From: an uncultured Eubacterium sp.
GTDB taxonomy: Bacteria; Bacillota; Clostridia; Lachnospirales; Lachnospiraceae
DNA length: 34,237 bases
Direction: 5' to 3'
NCBI GenBank assembly: GCA_910580075.1
Contig: CAJTVR010000016.1
Span: 1,236-35,472, forward strand
Positions 32,968 through 34,237 of this stretch are shown here, piece by piece (positions within the stretch are counted from its first letter, which is position 1; each line of letters starts with the position of its first letter). The notes under the pieces were generated by a model. That model was not told the origin of the DNA, ran no database searches, and was given only the letters and a program-made list of their open reading frames with translations. A program made the position numbers and the translations under genes.

Positions 32968-33493
32968 TTAAGCCGCATACAGCTGTTGCAAAATTTCCTG
33001 TCCGCCTCTTTTTACTACTGGCTGCTGCTTTTTCAGCTTCCATCAGCCTGCACTCTCCAGACCGTGTTTAGGACAAAAACAGGCTACAGATTTCCCATAC
33101 TCCGTTAAAATGCAGTCCTATGCTTTCTGCTGGATTTTTAATATTTCCTCTTCTGCAAGGTCCAGCAGATCTGCTACCTCCAGAGCTGAAAAGCCTTTCC
33201 GGAGCAGCTTTGACACGCTTTCACGGATTCCCTCTGATCTGCCTTCCAGCATCCCTTCCTTTCTGCCCTCCAGCATCCCTTCCTTTCTGCCTTCCTTTCT
33301 GCCTTCCTGTCTGCACTCGTTTTTCAGTTCTTCCAGCGCTGTACACATATTCCGCACCTCCCTTTTTTCTCCCGGCCGCACCAGCTGCAGATCCGTGATC
33401 ATTCCTATCATTCCGGCAAGCTCCTCATCTATTTCCCGGTCTTTATACCGTTCATAAATCCTGTCAAAGTTTTTATGGAATATCTCTCTGGAA
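32960..33493 (-). repeat. Tandem segmental duplication, copy 2
   Basis: About 534 bp. It begins with a 24-bp exact match to 32446-32469 (part of the kinase's Walker A region), here a remnant reading AVCGLNGS with a decayed start, continues through the spacer (33040-33117 matches 32545-32619), and ends in the intact Rpn gene. Confidence 0.9.
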
Positions 33494-34104
33494 ATTTCGA
33501 ATACCGTATTTACATCCTCATTGTGAAACCTGTACTGCCCGCTGTCACGCACCTGTACCAGATTCATCCTGTAATCGGAAAAGACTCCCTCCAGCTCCTG
33601 CGGCATTTCCGCCATCATGTCTCTCAGGCTCAGCGGCCCGTCCCATTCCTCTTCCCCGTAATACACGGTAACAGACACTGCCGGGTGAAGCCGGTCTGTC
33701 CTGCGCATGCCCGACAGAAACTCGTCCCCTGTCATGGCATCCTTTTCTTTCTTATGACGGTGCCTGATTTCCTCGTATTCCTTCAGGTATCCCAGGCCGT
33801 CATATAACAGTGTCCTGAGAGGCATGGCATAGTGGATCCTTCCCTGGTTTTCCACGCCGTATACTGCATATTCCGTTCCGGATGCTGTTTTTTTCACAAC
33901 ATCCCTTGCACGTACGAGGGATTCCCCGTAATCCTTAAACTGCACGATCCCCGACATGTCTGTGTCCGTTTCCTCCAGGTCTTCCGGCTTAAGGACTTCC
34001 TTTCCCTGAAACAGTACCGCATTGAACAGGTCTGCGAACCGGTCGTTCTGCCGCCAGAAATTCTTCCATCTCACATCCGGTTTTATGTTCTCTTTTTTCG
34101 CCAT
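33118..34104 (-). CDS. Rpn-family recombination-promoting nuclease / PD-(D/E)XK transposase-like protein
   Basis: 328 residues. The N-terminal 220 residues resemble the Rpn/PD-(D/E)XK nuclease family of Lachnospiraceae: MSGIVQFKDYGESLVRARDV, then YAVYGVENQGRIHYAMPLR, which corresponds to the family's E-x-Q/K plus D/H-x-x-M-x-x-R core. The C-terminus has a coiled, repeat-bearing stretch (KEGRKEGMLEGRKEGMLEGRSEGI, about 270-293) and a helical end (LLRKGFSALEVADLLDLAEEEI). Such proteins cut DNA and stimulate RecA-independent recombination. The ribosome site (GGGACGGA) is poor. No terminal inverted repeats were seen. Confidence 0.82.
   Translation of the reverse strand: MAKKENIKPDVRWKNFWRQNDRFADLFNAVLFQGKEVLKPEDLEETDTDMSGIVQFKDYGESLVRARDVVKKTASGTEYAVYGVENQGRIHYAMPLRTLLYDGLGYLKEYEEIRHRHKKEKDAMTGDEFLSGMRRTDRLHPAVSVTVYYGEEEWDGPLSLRDMMAEMPQELEGVFSDYRMNLVQVRDSGQYRFHNEDVNTVFEISREIFHKNFDRIYERYKDREIDEELAGMIGMITDLQLVRPGEKREVRNMCTALEELKNECRQEGRKEGRKEGMLEGRKEGMLEGRSEGIRESVSKLLRKGFSALEVADLLDLAEEEILKIQQKA
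33243..33314 (-). repeat. 24/12-bp tandem repeat in the Rpn gene
   Basis: Two 24-bp units (33243-33266, 33267-33290) and two 12-bp derivatives (33291-33302, 33303-33314) encode the KEGMLEGR/RKEG repeats. The truncated copy has only one 24-bp and one 12-bp unit (32745-32780), so the number has changed since duplication. Confidence 0.92.
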
Positions 34105-34237
34105 TCCGTCCCGCCCGCTTTCTCTTCCGCTTTCTTTATATTATAGCAGATTTTCCTAAACCTGCAACTGCATCCGGATGATGCCGGTTTCCCTGTCTGC
34201 CACGTTTTACTGCCGGCTGCTGCTTTTTCAGCTGCAT

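Overview
The window looks like chromosomal DNA of a gut-type Bacillota, most likely Lachnospiraceae (Blautia/Ruminococcus-like). This is inferred from strong AGGAGG-type ribosome binding sites, the class II (Firmicutes-type) GalT, a YtrA-type GntR/ABC operon, DUF1002, TIGR04076, M56/BlaI and Rpn-family proteins, and a moderate base composition. No rRNA, tRNA, phage module or intact transposase was seen. No database search was possible, so family names are recognition from sequence.

Left part (1-8141): a GT2 glycosyltransferase and a YfhO-type membrane protein (cut by the left edge) form a minus-strand operon. They are divergent from a VanR/VanS-like two-component system. The shared promoter region holds helically phased CTTAA repeats, and the regulator has a long leader built of 36-bp tandem repeats. 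Next come a BlaI-type repressor with a clear promoter/operator and an M56 (BlaR1-like) antirepressor with no penicillin-binding sensor domain.

Middle (8142-19434): an XRE/zinc-ribbon regulator, a 49-bp tandem repeat ending in a long hairpin (MITE-like), a DUF368 (PopT-type) polyprenyl-phosphate transporter, hisC, galT and galK, a PAP2-family membrane protein with a strong terminator, and a methyltransferase-hslO-nadE operon.

Right-middle (19609-28084): a two-TM protein of unknown function; a minus-strand group with a soluble MCP-like protein, a serine hydrolase and a repeat-bearing secreted DUF1002 protein; a TIGR04076-HMA fusion; a cytidylate-kinase-like protein with an extra C-terminal region; and a GntR-ATPase-permease operon in which both junctions overlap.

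Right end (28411-34237): a second system paralogous to the first, made of a secreted SH3b protein, a response regulator and a histidine kinase. The kinase's N-terminal half resembles a CPBP (CAAX-protease-like) membrane domain whose catalytic residues are lost. Its promoter carries five phased CTTA(A)C boxes. It is followed by a small P-loop kinase and an Rpn-type nuclease gene, with a clear tandem segmental duplication that left a truncated Rpn copy and a Walker-A remnant.

The most system-like features are the two related two-component loci with similar operator architecture, the CPBP-kinase fusion next to a cell-wall-type SH3b protein, and the [P-loop kinase + Rpn] duplication. Several envelope genes (GT2, YfhO, PopT, PAP2, SH3b) suggest a cell-surface theme, but that link is inference.
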